Position numbers and translations under genes: made by a program | Source of the DNA: Cryptomeria japonica | Lineage: Eukaryota > Streptophyta > Pinopsida > Cupressales > Cupressaceae | DNA length: 64,000 bases | Assembly: GCF_030272615.1 (NCBI RefSeq) | Contig: NC_081406.1 | Coordinates: 115,661,783 to 115,725,782 of the forward strand | Direction: 5' to 3' | Notes under the pieces: model-generated | Database searches by the model: none | Told to the model about the DNA's origin: nothing | Seen by the model: the letters and a program-made list of their open reading frames with translations, nothing else | Part shown: positions 23,247-32,614 of the stretch, piece by piece | Numbering within the stretch: the stretch's first letter is position 1 | How the letters are laid out: every line of letters starts with the position of its first letter

Positions 23247-24364
23247 ATGGATAATCTGAGAAAGCAACTAGAAACATCTCTTGCAGATTATGATGCAGAA
23301 AAGTTGAAAAATACGAAACTTTAAGATGATTTGAAGGCTGCACAAGAAATCATTCAAGGGCTTCAGGAGAATCTTACTATTGCTAGGAACAAAAGAAGAG
23401 AACTTCATGAGAAGATATAGAGTGATGATGATGAAAAAGAGACTCTTAATGATCTGGTAAGCAAACTGAAACAACAGAATATGTGTTTGAGAAATGAGAT
23501 GCAAGACATGGCCATGAGATTTTGTAAAGACACTGAGAATAGAAAGAAGAATGAAGATGATCTGGCTAGAAGAATCAATGATGCTGCAAATGAAAATATA
23601 AGACTCAGTCATGAGAATGATATGTTAAAAAAACATATGATTCACTTGGAACATGACAAAATTGAACTCATGAGACAAAAGGATTTCTTGGAAAATGAGT
23701 TGGCTACTGCAAATCAATACAAGGAGAAATTCAAGAAAAGTTAAGAAGAACTTGATGACATGTTGAAAAATCAAAAACCTAATGGAGACACTAATGGACT
23801 TGGCTTTGAAGTTGGTGAAATCTCCGACACTGCAAACAAACATGATCATAGCAAACCGGTAAGACAACTTAATGCTTATAAATTTAATAGAAAATGCTTT
23901 AACTGTAACAAGTATGGTCATAGAGAAATTAGTGTCGATCTAGAAACTATCTAAACACCAATGCACCCACCGGTCAATGTTCTAAATGTAATAAACTTGG
24001 ACATAATTCAAAAAACAGCACAATGAATGTAAGATGTTATGTTTGTGGAAGATTTGGACACTTATCTAATCAATGCAAAACACATACCGACATAGGATAT
24101 GGAAAAGCTTTTCAGAAAAACAATATGACTTGTTATGCTTGTAACAAGATTGGACATATTGCAAAATTTTGTAGAAGTAAGGCATCACCGACAAATAACA
24201 AAGGACGCAGTTTGAAAGGTCAAGAAAAGGTTGAAGAAGTAAAGCAAGAATTTTCAAAACAATGGATCAGAAAATCAGATATGAATGTTAATGAAGCTAT
24301 TCCTTCACCAGTAGAACAAAGTATTACTCCACCGGCAGGAGATTCTTCATCTAACCGAAAATAA
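23247..24364 (+). pseudogene. Coiled-coil protein with four CCHC zinc knuckles (gag-like ORF1)
   Basis: From ATG 23,247 the frame encodes about 160 residues rich in heptad-like Leu/Glu/Lys (predicted coiled coil) with stops at about 23,322, 23,418 and 23,742, then a zinc-knuckle region. The knuckles are CFNCNKYGH (about 23,896, last Cys lost by a one-base shift), CSKCNKLGHNSKNS (about 23,980, last Cys to Ser), CYVCGRFGHLSNQC (about 24,035) and CYACNKIGHIAKFC (about 24,133). The last two fit Cx2Cx4Hx4C. Four knuckles after a coiled coil is a nucleic-acid-binding, self-assembling layout, but I see no ordinary Copia capsid (UBN2) or Gypsy capsid. Likely role: RNA packaging. Decayed, so not expressed as a full protein. 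Confidence 0.75.
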
Positions 24365-24662
24365 ACCTTTTGGGGGTATGGCAACAAATTGAAAAACATG
24401 CTAATTTATCCTCAGTTGATAGTGAGAAGTTGAAATGCTTCTTTACCGGTAGATGTGTTAATTTTTCACTTAATCAACAGACATTAAATGTGGCAATTGA
24501 AGGGAATGACACTATAAAGTAAGTGTTTTGGTTCTTTTTTCATTCACCGAGCATTCAAACTTCCTAAGGGCGTGAAATTATTGAGCGAAGGCATCCATAG
24601 CGAGAAGTGAAGCAAATCATTCAAGCACTCATACCTAAAGGCTGATTAAGGTATTTATAACT

Positions 24663-27600
24663 ATGGCTTCCTCCTTTGCACCTAAATTCATTGCAAGCCT
24701 TACTATAGTTGAGTTGTTAAGCGCCCTAGGCCCTTATTTAAAATCATTCCCAAAATTGCGAAGAAAGATGATACCCTAGGACCATTCTCAAAAATACCTA
24801 AGGGAGTTGCTTATGTCAAGGATCCTAGAATCTACATACATTGTCATATAGATGAACTAGAAGATGACGAGATTAAGAACATGTACATGACCGTTATATT
24901 TGATGAAAATGGAAATGTTAAATCAGAACACAAGATAATTGAAACCCTACGTTTTGTGGACATTCTTAGTATCCCTGATTTTCCAAAGGATGTTATAAGG
25001 ATCATGCTAAGTAGAGTTCATGGAGAGATCTTTTGGTTAGATTCAATTCATAAGCTAACCAAAGAAGCAGTTAGGGCAGTGACAGGCTTACCTTCCACTG
25101 GTAGCAGGCCTAACAAGACTAAAAAGATTCCAAATGACAATGTAATAACCCTAACCGGTGCAGCCTTTGATAATAGATCCCTAAGAGTAAATGATGTTAA
25201 GGATATCAACGTAAGGTTCATAAGCATGATTCTTGGATACAAGGTTACACATGCCAACAGATTAAACCTTGTTTCCAGCTTATGTATCAAAAGTGCCTAT
25301 GACATGGTAAATAACAATGCAAAAATTGATATTTGTGAATGGTTGAAAGATGAATTGATAGAGAATCTGGGGAAGATAAAAGGTGATAAGAAAGGTACAT
25401 TCAGATTTGGCAACCTTCTTGTACGTTTAATGTTATATATTACCAAGTAAGTTCCCAATATTGGAAGAAAGGATTTTGGTTTTGACATCCCGGTAGGAAA
25501 ATAACTTCTGGACATACTCAACAACATGGGAGATGACAAAGAAAAGATTATAAATGAACATTTTCAAACACTAAAGGCTAAAATGAAAACTAGGATAAGG
25601 CTATCTCAAACTATTGTTGACAAATATCAAAAGGAGATATGCTTTGTAATTAAGAAAGATGAAATCTGGATGGAGGTAGTGCTCCCAAGGACTATTTGGG
25701 TTACTGAAATGGGATATGAGGCAGATGACAATATAATTGAAACTTATACAAAAGCCCTCTTAGAAGCCCCTAAAGAACCAACAGAAAAAGTATTTGGCAA
25801 TGCTGAAACAATTGAAAGAGGTATTCAATCTCATAAAAGAATAAAGAAAACTGAGCAGATAGTTAGGAAAGGAACAAGGCAGGCTAAAGCTATCAAAGAG
25901 GATGTATTAAATAAAACTGGTATTAAGGAGAGTGACTTAGAAGGACTACAACTTAAAACACATCTTTCACCGGTTGCTACCTCCTCTGATAGTGAGATAC
26001 CAACAAAATTCAAAAGGGTAGAGGAAAAAAGAAAACCCTCACCAACACCCGCTCCTACACCAAAAAGAACAAGATAGAAACAATAGGCAGTTAGGCCTCT
26101 TGCATGGAAGTTGACACCAAGGAAGAGGAAACAAAAACAAGTTGTTCCTCCACTTGACAAACTTCTGAGTGAGATAACTGAAGATGGCAAATTGGCTAAC
26201 ATCAGCAAGTTGTATAACACACTATTAGATGATGAAAAAGAAAGTACAAAAAATAGTGTTATTTTACATCTTGATATTTATAAGAATTTTTTGATGGAAG
26301 TTGTAGATGATATACCCAATGACTTGTACAAAAGATTAGAAGCTAGAAGGGTAGCAATTGTGGAATTAGATAAAAAGATCAAAATAAAAAAATTACTTGC
26401 AGTTCACCCACTGAATTCAACTCAAGAGATTGATGAGTTAATCACTGAGGCTAACTGGACAGTATTCTCAACTGGTCACCGACATGTAGCACTGATGGCA
26501 GGTAGAGTAAATGAAATATCAGAAGAAACTGCAGACAAGTGAGATATATTCTTTGTTGAAAAAGAGAAACAAGAAGAGCTTAAGAGACCAAAGAATTTTA
26601 AAGTCTATCAAAAAGAAAAGGACAAGGATAAGGGGAAAGGTAAGATAGGTGGACCTCTGAGCATAAAGGTGATAGATAACTTACCCCCACCTTCCTAAGA
26701 TACTCCACCGGCACAAACTACTAATACTCCACCCACAACAGAGAGTATGGAGATAACACATAAAGATACAAATCCTAATTCAGAAGTGTTGTACACAATG
26801 AATATCGACACATAGGAAGTAAACATTGTGGTTGATAAGAAATCAAGTGAGAAAAGAGATGTGGCAACTAAGCCACTTGTAGAAGACACAATAGTTGAAA
26901 TAAATGTTGAAAATACAGTTGGAGACATTGAAATTGGGAGTGAGCAACAAACTGAATAGACAACAGATATAGGTAAGGCAGATGCCACAGGTATACATAC
27001 TGATGTATCTACTGAGAAACTGACAACTAATGAGACTAAAAAACCTACCGAGTCACCGGTAGTAGACAGTACATAGGCACCATTAGAGAAACCATCATTA
27101 GAGAGCACTAAGAAATTGGTAGAGACACACATGGAGAAACATGTAGAGCAACAGGATTCACAAGTACATACACAAATAGCGCCACTGACTACATATGATA
27201 AACCTAAACCTTTGGTAGTGGAAATGCAAACACAAACTAACCCTCGAGAGAAAGAGGAAAGCAAAGCTACTACTACCACCAATGGATTACAAATTGTGAA
27301 GGGGACAGTCATCTGAAACCTCTATTGAATTCAAACCAACCAATGTGACAGAGGTATTACTAGATTCTATCAAGAAAATAATAGACTATAATGCACTAGC
27401 ATATAAGGCTATATATGACACTTTACAAATTTTACAATTGATAGCACCTAAGTGTAATATAGAGAATAAAGATTCATTGAGCCAATTAGACACATTGTCT
27501 AAGTACATAACCAACAACCTACTGACAATTGATCAAATCAATGAGGAGACATTCATAGAGAAAATGAATAAAGAGAAGGAAAAATTCTTTGAGGAGATAG

Positions 27601-28112
27601 TCAAGAAAATAAAGGAACATATGGATACCTTATTACCGGTACTAGGCAAGACAATTTTGGACTTCAAGAAACTATACAGAGATACATGCAAAACAAACAT
27701 TTTGACAATAGATATAGATAAAGAGATCGACATAGCTCAAAAGGAAATCAATGATATTGCTGACAACTTGATAGGTTCATCGGATTCAATATCGGTGGTA
27801 GAACAAGAAATTACCGGATTTAAAGCGAAAATTGAAAAACTTGAAAAAGATAAGGAAAGATTAAGGTTTAGGGCAAAAGAACTAAAGTGCAGACAAAGTC
27901 CTAAACTAGATATCCTCATCTCTTTGAGAAAAGAGATTTCTGAGGCTCTTGTTCCAGGACTTAAGACACCGGAAGAACAAATGCACTTTCTTTCCAGTAC
28001 AATTCAGAGGATTGAAGAAGCACTGAAGGACAGTGAGAGATTATACAATAGTCTGAATGTTTCTTTACTAGAGTTATGTCAGATTGTAACCCACCAGTTA
28101 CAAGGATCATGA
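24663..28112 (+). pseudogene. Large ORF2 of unknown family in the LTR element
   Basis: From ATG 24,663 the reading can be followed for about 1,150 codons through two frameshifts (near 24,770 and 27,305) and about nine in-frame stops (for example 25,448, 25,505, 26,075, 26,540, 26,696, 26,813, 26,957 and 27,074; most are TAG). The N-terminal about 250 residues form a compact, well-conserved-looking region (..FVDILSIPDFPKDVIRIML, ..HGEIFWLDSIHKLTKEAVR). Then come a basic linker, a Thr/Glu/Lys-rich low-complexity segment (26,700-27,300), and a C-terminal about 255-codon coiled coil (27,345-28,112). No polymerase, nuclease or protease motif is visible. I do not recognise the family. Confidence 0.7.
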
Positions 28113-28147
28113 CAAGAACTACACTCAATTGACATTGAATGACAACC

Positions 28148-28331
28148 TTTGTCATTGATGCCAAAGGGGGAGTAGTAGACGATGAGAAAAAAGGATATGA
28201 TAGAAGAGATCACCAGCTCAGGGGGAGCACATAGTTTTGATAGTTTTGGTAAGACAATTTTGAACAACATTTTTGGATACACATTTTGGCTTTTTTTCAT
28301 GAGTGTTGCCATCAATGCCAAAGGGGGAGAT
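28148..28331 (+). promoter_or_regulatory. Duplicated polypurine-tract-like motif before the 3' LTR
   Basis: The phrase ATGCCAAAGGGGGAG occurs at about 28,158-28,172 (followed by TAGTAG) and again at about 28,315-28,329 (followed by the LTR). Each is preceded by similar sequence (GTCATTG and GCCATCA). The downstream copy is the functional plus-strand primer position; the upstream copy could be a second primer or a trace of an internal duplication. Confidence 0.6.
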
Positions 28332-29114
28332 TGTTGGCAAATGCACACTCCAATGAGAAATTGTAGGTGATTGAAGGTATTGTCATTGATGGAAACCTTA
28401 CAATCCTATGGCACCGGTAAGCACCGGCACCGGTAGACTCTACATCGATATATAGTTCACCGGCAGTGAAATGATGTTCACTGGCACCTTGGCCGATAAG
28501 ATTTTGTTTATTGTATTTTGTATTTAATTGTAAAATATTTTTGAAAGCCGACAAGGCGAATTGTAATAAGGCTCATATATAAGTATGAGATCTTAGAGAA
28601 AATTTTTAATAGAGGAATATGCGAGATAGATAATATGTGCGAATATTAAGGCAGATTGTGGAATAAGGTTTATGATTGTTGCATGAGCTTACACTGGTAC
28701 TGAACCTGGCATAGCAGATGCTGATCTGAAGCAATACATGACATTGGATTTATATAATCCACTTTTGTAATTCAGTGAGACTTCTCTTTTGTATTTAAGT
28801 AGCGAGCTTTAGGCAGTTGGCCTTCCTGCATGTGTAGGCCCCTATTGTATCAGTAATATTCACTTATTGGCCAGTAAGCGAATATTGTGGGTCACAAATC
28901 CCACCGAGGTTTTTCCCACACCAGGTTTCCTCATTAAAAATATTGTGTTATGGTGTTCTTTCAATGTTGTGGTTGTTGTTCTTATTTATTGCATTAATTC
29001 TTGTTTACCGGTATACTGTTTTGAGATGCAATTCATTTAATAAGTTAAGAAAATCTATTAACCGACAAGATATTGATTCTTCCCCCCCTCTCAGTAGTTT
29101 TGGGAATCCTAACA
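28332..29114 (+). repeat. 3' LTR (complete)
   Basis: 783 bp starting TGTTGGCAAATG and ending CCTAACA. Its first part carries repeated ACCGG words (28,411-28,440). It has an 18-bp segment (near 28,912) that the 5' LTR lacks. Confidence 0.9.
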
Positions 29115-29880
29115 TGCCCATGTTAAAAGGAGATCCCTCGATGGAATGCAAGCAATACCTTCAATCAGGAAAGACAAATTTTTGTGACTACGGAGGTAAG
29201 AATCATCTACCATGAGCTGGTAAACAAAGTCATCCAGAACTAGTGCCCATATCAGATCCACCAAAAATAAAGGATGCCTATAAGAAATAGGAGGACCAAT
29301 CACTATAAATTGTTGTAGATGTGGGCAAATAAAAAAAATGCCTATCACAAGGAGCTCCAAAAAAGGCAACAAAAAATCAAATCATTGTCACCAATGAATT
29401 TGTAACTCCAATGATACCATAGGCTTCTTAAGGAAGAAACAAAAGCTTCAAAATGAACAAAGGTGTTGGATCAACCCACCAAATAATAAAAAACCCTTGA
29501 TTAGGAAAAACTACCAATCCTTGAACTGTATACTGGAACCACCAACCTAGACCTCATAAACACATTATTGATGAAAAATCTCATAAAGGAAGGAAGGTGC
29601 AAAGAGTTGTTCTAATACCATGTTAGAGTAGGTGTTTCCACCTTATCCAGGAACCAATCTGCAAACCATCCTTCACACATGAGAGACGCAACCTTAGATA
29701 GAATAATATTTCACCAATAAACAAATATATTGAGGTAAGAAATAATGTACATAAGCCTTTCTTATAAAGCAATGGCAAAAGTGGGAGCACCAATAACATG
29801 TGAGGGTAGGTGCAACCACTTGACATAAAATACTAGATTTAGGTAATAAAATAATATTAGATTTTACCTAACCACATAGA
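29115..29880. repeat. Block R fragment, copy B
   Basis: Collinear with 4,588-5,319 (for example AAAGGAGATCCCTC near 29,126 and near 4,596, and the TGTTTCCACCTTA(T/C)CCAGGAA motif at 29,632 and 5,100). It contains the cleaner form of the LTR-like terminus: a minus-strand TGGTATTAGAAC primer site next to TG at 29,621, with the LTR perhaps ending at 29,876. It lacks the 2.1-kb insertion seen in copy A. Confidence 0.8.
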
Positions 29881-30329
29881 AATATTAAATATTAGCTACC
29901 CTATTTAAAACTGAATAAACGTAAACATGTAAGCCACTTTTTACTCTAACATAAAGCAATGATAATGATTCTAAACATAAACTCTCAAGAAAAATAGAAA
30001 TTGTCAAAGATTTATCTTCACAGGATTATCAAGACTTTGAAGACTGTTACATCTATGTTACATCTATGAATATCTCTTACATTCTCATTTAAAAATATAC
30101 ACTCCTAAAAACAATACTTATATAATCTTACACAAACTAAGAAAACCATATAAAAATTATATTTTATTAAAAATAAAATCTCTTATAATGAGAATTCTTC
30201 ATATAATAGATTTTTTAACCATGATAAAATTCTTTGCCTTGATAAATTTATTAGCCTTTATGGATATAACTGCTAGTTTACCATCCCTTTGAAACAAAAC
30301 AAAGGCTGCACTTGAAACTTCCTTATGAA

Positions 30330-30560
30330 TTCCAATGTTTTGTGTGGTCATGCGCGACCCTCTACTTCAATGATAGCGCGTGGAATTTTATTACTTGTAC
30401 ATCTGAATATGTCAGAAAGAGACAAACGAAATTCGTGTTGAATTTGTCTTCATGAAAGGAGTCAAATTGGCGTATTGACTCTGCTGCTTTTGCTACGGTC
30501 TTCCTTACCCTGGGTCTTTCTCTCGCTCTTCTCTTCATATCTTTCTGCTATAAGTTGTCA
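30330..30560 (+). promoter_or_regulatory. Relic LRK10L promoter module in unit B
   Basis: Carries GCGCGTGGAATTTTATTAC, an intact GTCAA/TTGAC pair at 30,461-30,479, TTTTGCTACGGTCTTCCTTA and TCTTTCTCTCGC, in the order seen before the intact gene. No exon 1 follows. Confidence 0.7.
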
Positions 30561-31150
30561 TTCATCTTCACTCTTTAGTAGAAGATGAAAATGAAAGAAA
30601 ACAGACATTCAAGAGATTGGTATATATTCATATGATAGGTTGGCCAACTCAGATGAGGCATCGATGGTGAGGAGTCGGTCTGTTGTGTCTACTGATACAT
30701 TGGAGTCAATTTGCATCACATTTTTATATAGATTTTATTTTTAATTTTTTCTCACTATTTTAGGATAAAGATTTTATTTATTTTTATAAGGAATTCTAGG
30801 TACATTAATGATAACATTGGATAGTTATTATTCAAACTTAGAATCTATTTGTGTCTAGTGACATTTTCTATCTTTGAGCCATTTGTCTTTTAATGATGGA
30901 AACTTTCAAATTTTCTTAGAAATGTATTTCAATTCCAACACATCCTCTAGGATACATTCATATTGAGACCAACTATAATACCTAATTTTAACATGATATA
31001 ATTTAATTCTAATAAATTTTAGTTGTGACAAAATTTTGAATATGATACATAATTTGTAATTTTGATTATTTTAATTTGTACTAAAAATTACTTCATTATC
31101 ATTGAAAAAAATTGATATACTAAATCCAATAACTAATTAATTTAAATTAT

Positions 31151-31370
31151 TTCACTAATTTATACTTATAAATAATACATTTAATAATATTCATATATAT
31201 TATATTAGTTTTCATAAAATAAAAAATTTAACGATAAATTTATTAGCTATTGTTAATTATTTCATTAATTTATACTTATATATAATATATTTAATAATCT
31301 ACATATATATTATATCATTTTTCATAAAATTAAAAAATTAACTATAATTTTTTTTATCTATTGTTAATTA
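31151..31370. repeat. 110-bp tandem repeat, AT-rich
   Basis: TTCA(C/T)TAATTTATACTTATA at 31,151 and 31,261 start two adjacent copies. Unit A has only one (about 9,846-9,955). Confidence 0.75.
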
Positions 31371-31710
31371 AATTTGATTATAATTAAAAAAAATTGATAT
31401 ACTAAATCTACTTACTAATTTAATCTAAATTAATCTATACATTATTCACATATTTTCATTAATTTATTCTAGATCACATTTCAAAAAAGTTTATTTTCCT
31501 TTATGCAATCCTAACCTTATGAGGCTAGAGACTTGATCAATAGATTCCGGTAAATTGGTGTAATCAAATAATCTGATTTGATTAGTAAATTGGTGTAGTC
31601 AAATAAGTTGATTGGCGTATATATGTGGAGAGCCACAAAAATCTCTTTAGAATTTGGTCAAGCCATCTAAATGGTAAAGATTAACTATAGAGTCCACACA
31701 CCCCAACAAT

Positions 31711-31915
31711 CATGTTCCTAAAAACCTCGCATCTTCCAAGAACGATGAGATAAACACCGGATGCGTCTTTTCAGGCTTCAAAAAGATAGTATGGATTGAC
31801 TAACATGCGTGTTAGTCGTGCGTTTTACACCGTCGATTTTGCAATTGACGGCTGCGATTGACTAACTTGTCACTAACACACTGTACAAAAGGTCTGTTTT
31901 GGAGCTAGAATAGCT
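31711..31915. promoter_or_regulatory. Palindromic insert in the intact gene's promoter
   Basis: About 200 bp present only in unit B; unit A reads through at about 10,290-10,310. It holds the perfect hairpin GACTAACATGCGTGTTAGTC (31,798-31,817), a second imperfect one (CCGTC...GACGG at about 31,830-31,851) and three TTGAC W-box cores at 31,796-31,800, 31,845-31,849 and 31,858-31,862. It is either a small transposon or a rearranged promoter segment. Confidence 0.6.
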
Positions 31916-32029
31916 GTGGCTGATAAACACCTAGGTAGTAGCCCACATTTCATATTATGGATTCACTGCAATTTCAACTCTTTGTAAGGCTATTTCGTAG
32001 AAATTTCCCGAAACTAGGGAAGCTTAAAT

Positions 32030-32185
32030 TCTATAGATCTCAGAGCTTCAAGTGTTCTTAGAAATCTTTGTCTATCTGAATATCAGAAATGAAAATCTTC
32101 TCTATAAAATTTATATAGATTTCAGAACTTCAAATGTTCTTAGAAACCTGTCTATCTGAGTATCAGAAATGAAAATCTTGGAAGA
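32030..32185 (+). repeat. 82-bp tandem duplication in the intact gene's upstream region
   Basis: CAGA(G/A)CTTCAA(G/A)TGTTCTTAG occurs at 32,041 and 32,123, each followed by TCTATCTGA(A/G)TATCAGAAATG. Unit A lacks both repeats beyond the first words. Confidence 0.75.
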
Positions 32186-32299
32186 GTTTAAAAAAACTAA
32201 ATTCCTCTTTAATAAGACTTTTATTTCTGATCGCTAATAGAGGTTTCCCTCTGAGAAGGCTACACTTGAAACTTCCTTTATGAACTGACTGTTTCACGG

Positions 32300-32614
32300 A
32301 ATTCGAATGCTTTCTGTGGTCATGAGCGGCTGTGATGGCTTAAAGAAAAGCGCGTGGAATTTCATCACTAGTACATAGCGGATAGGGACAACCGAAGTCG
32401 TTGAGAAATTCTGGTGATAAATTTATCTTCGTCAATTGAGTAGAGGCAACGGAAAGAAGAGTCAATATGGCGTATTGACTCCGATACTTTTTCTACGGTC
32501 TTCCTAAACCCGGGTCTTTCTCTCGCCCTTCTCTCGCATATATTTCTCTCCTACTAAGCTGCCATTCATGTTTCCCTCTTTACCTCATCTCTTTTCTTCT
32601 TACTCTTGTAACGA
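32300..32614 (+). promoter_or_regulatory. Proximal promoter and leader of the intact LRK10L gene
   Basis: Contains GCGCGTGGAATTTCATC (about 32,350), a palindromic W-box pair GTCAA 32,461-32,465 / TTGAC 32,475-32,479, the conserved CTACGGTCTTCCT and TCTTTCTCTCGCCCTTCTC blocks, and a TATA-like ATATATT at 32,538-32,544. TTGAC is the core bound by WRKY factors, many of which act in defence. An upstream ATG at 32,568 opens a 16-codon ORF whose TGA (32,616-32,618) overlaps the main ATG. If transcription starts about 30 bp after the TATA-like box, this ATG may lie at or before the transcript start. Confidence 0.65.

Larger units (their letters stand above)
22525..29114 (+). mobile_element. Non-autonomous LTR retrotransposon with two unusual ORFs
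   Basis: LTR copies at 22,525-23,175 (5' end missing) and 28,332-29,114 (complete, TGTTGGCAAATG...CCTAACA). A tRNA-Met-type primer-binding site TGGTATTAGAGCC lies at 23,178-23,190, and a purine tract AAAGGGGGAG ends just before the 3' LTR. The internal region encodes a coiled-coil/CCHC protein (23,247-24,364) and a second long decayed ORF (24,663-28,112). No protease DSG motif, integrase, YVDD reverse transcriptase or RNase H was seen anywhere inside, so mobility would need enzymes from another element. The right flank continues in block R; the left flank does not, so the left end was deleted together with flanking DNA. Confidence 0.88.
29881..32299 (+). repeat. Unit B upstream region of the intact kinase
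   Basis: Collinear with 7,450-10,480 of unit A. It contains one promoter relic (about 30,330-30,560, W-box pair GTCAA 30,461-30,465 and TTGAC 30,475-30,479), AT-rich spacer, a B-specific 110-bp tandem repeat (31,151 and 31,261), a B-specific palindromic insert (31,711-31,915) and a B-specific 82-bp tandem repeat (about 32,030-32,180). No coding sequence recognised. Confidence 0.75.

Noticed and set aside
26695-27312. A 205-codon minus-strand ORF rich in Ser/Val/Cys
   Set aside because: It lies opposite the Thr/Glu/Lys-rich low-complexity part of ORF2. Its composition is what the complement of that sequence gives, and no domain is recognisable.
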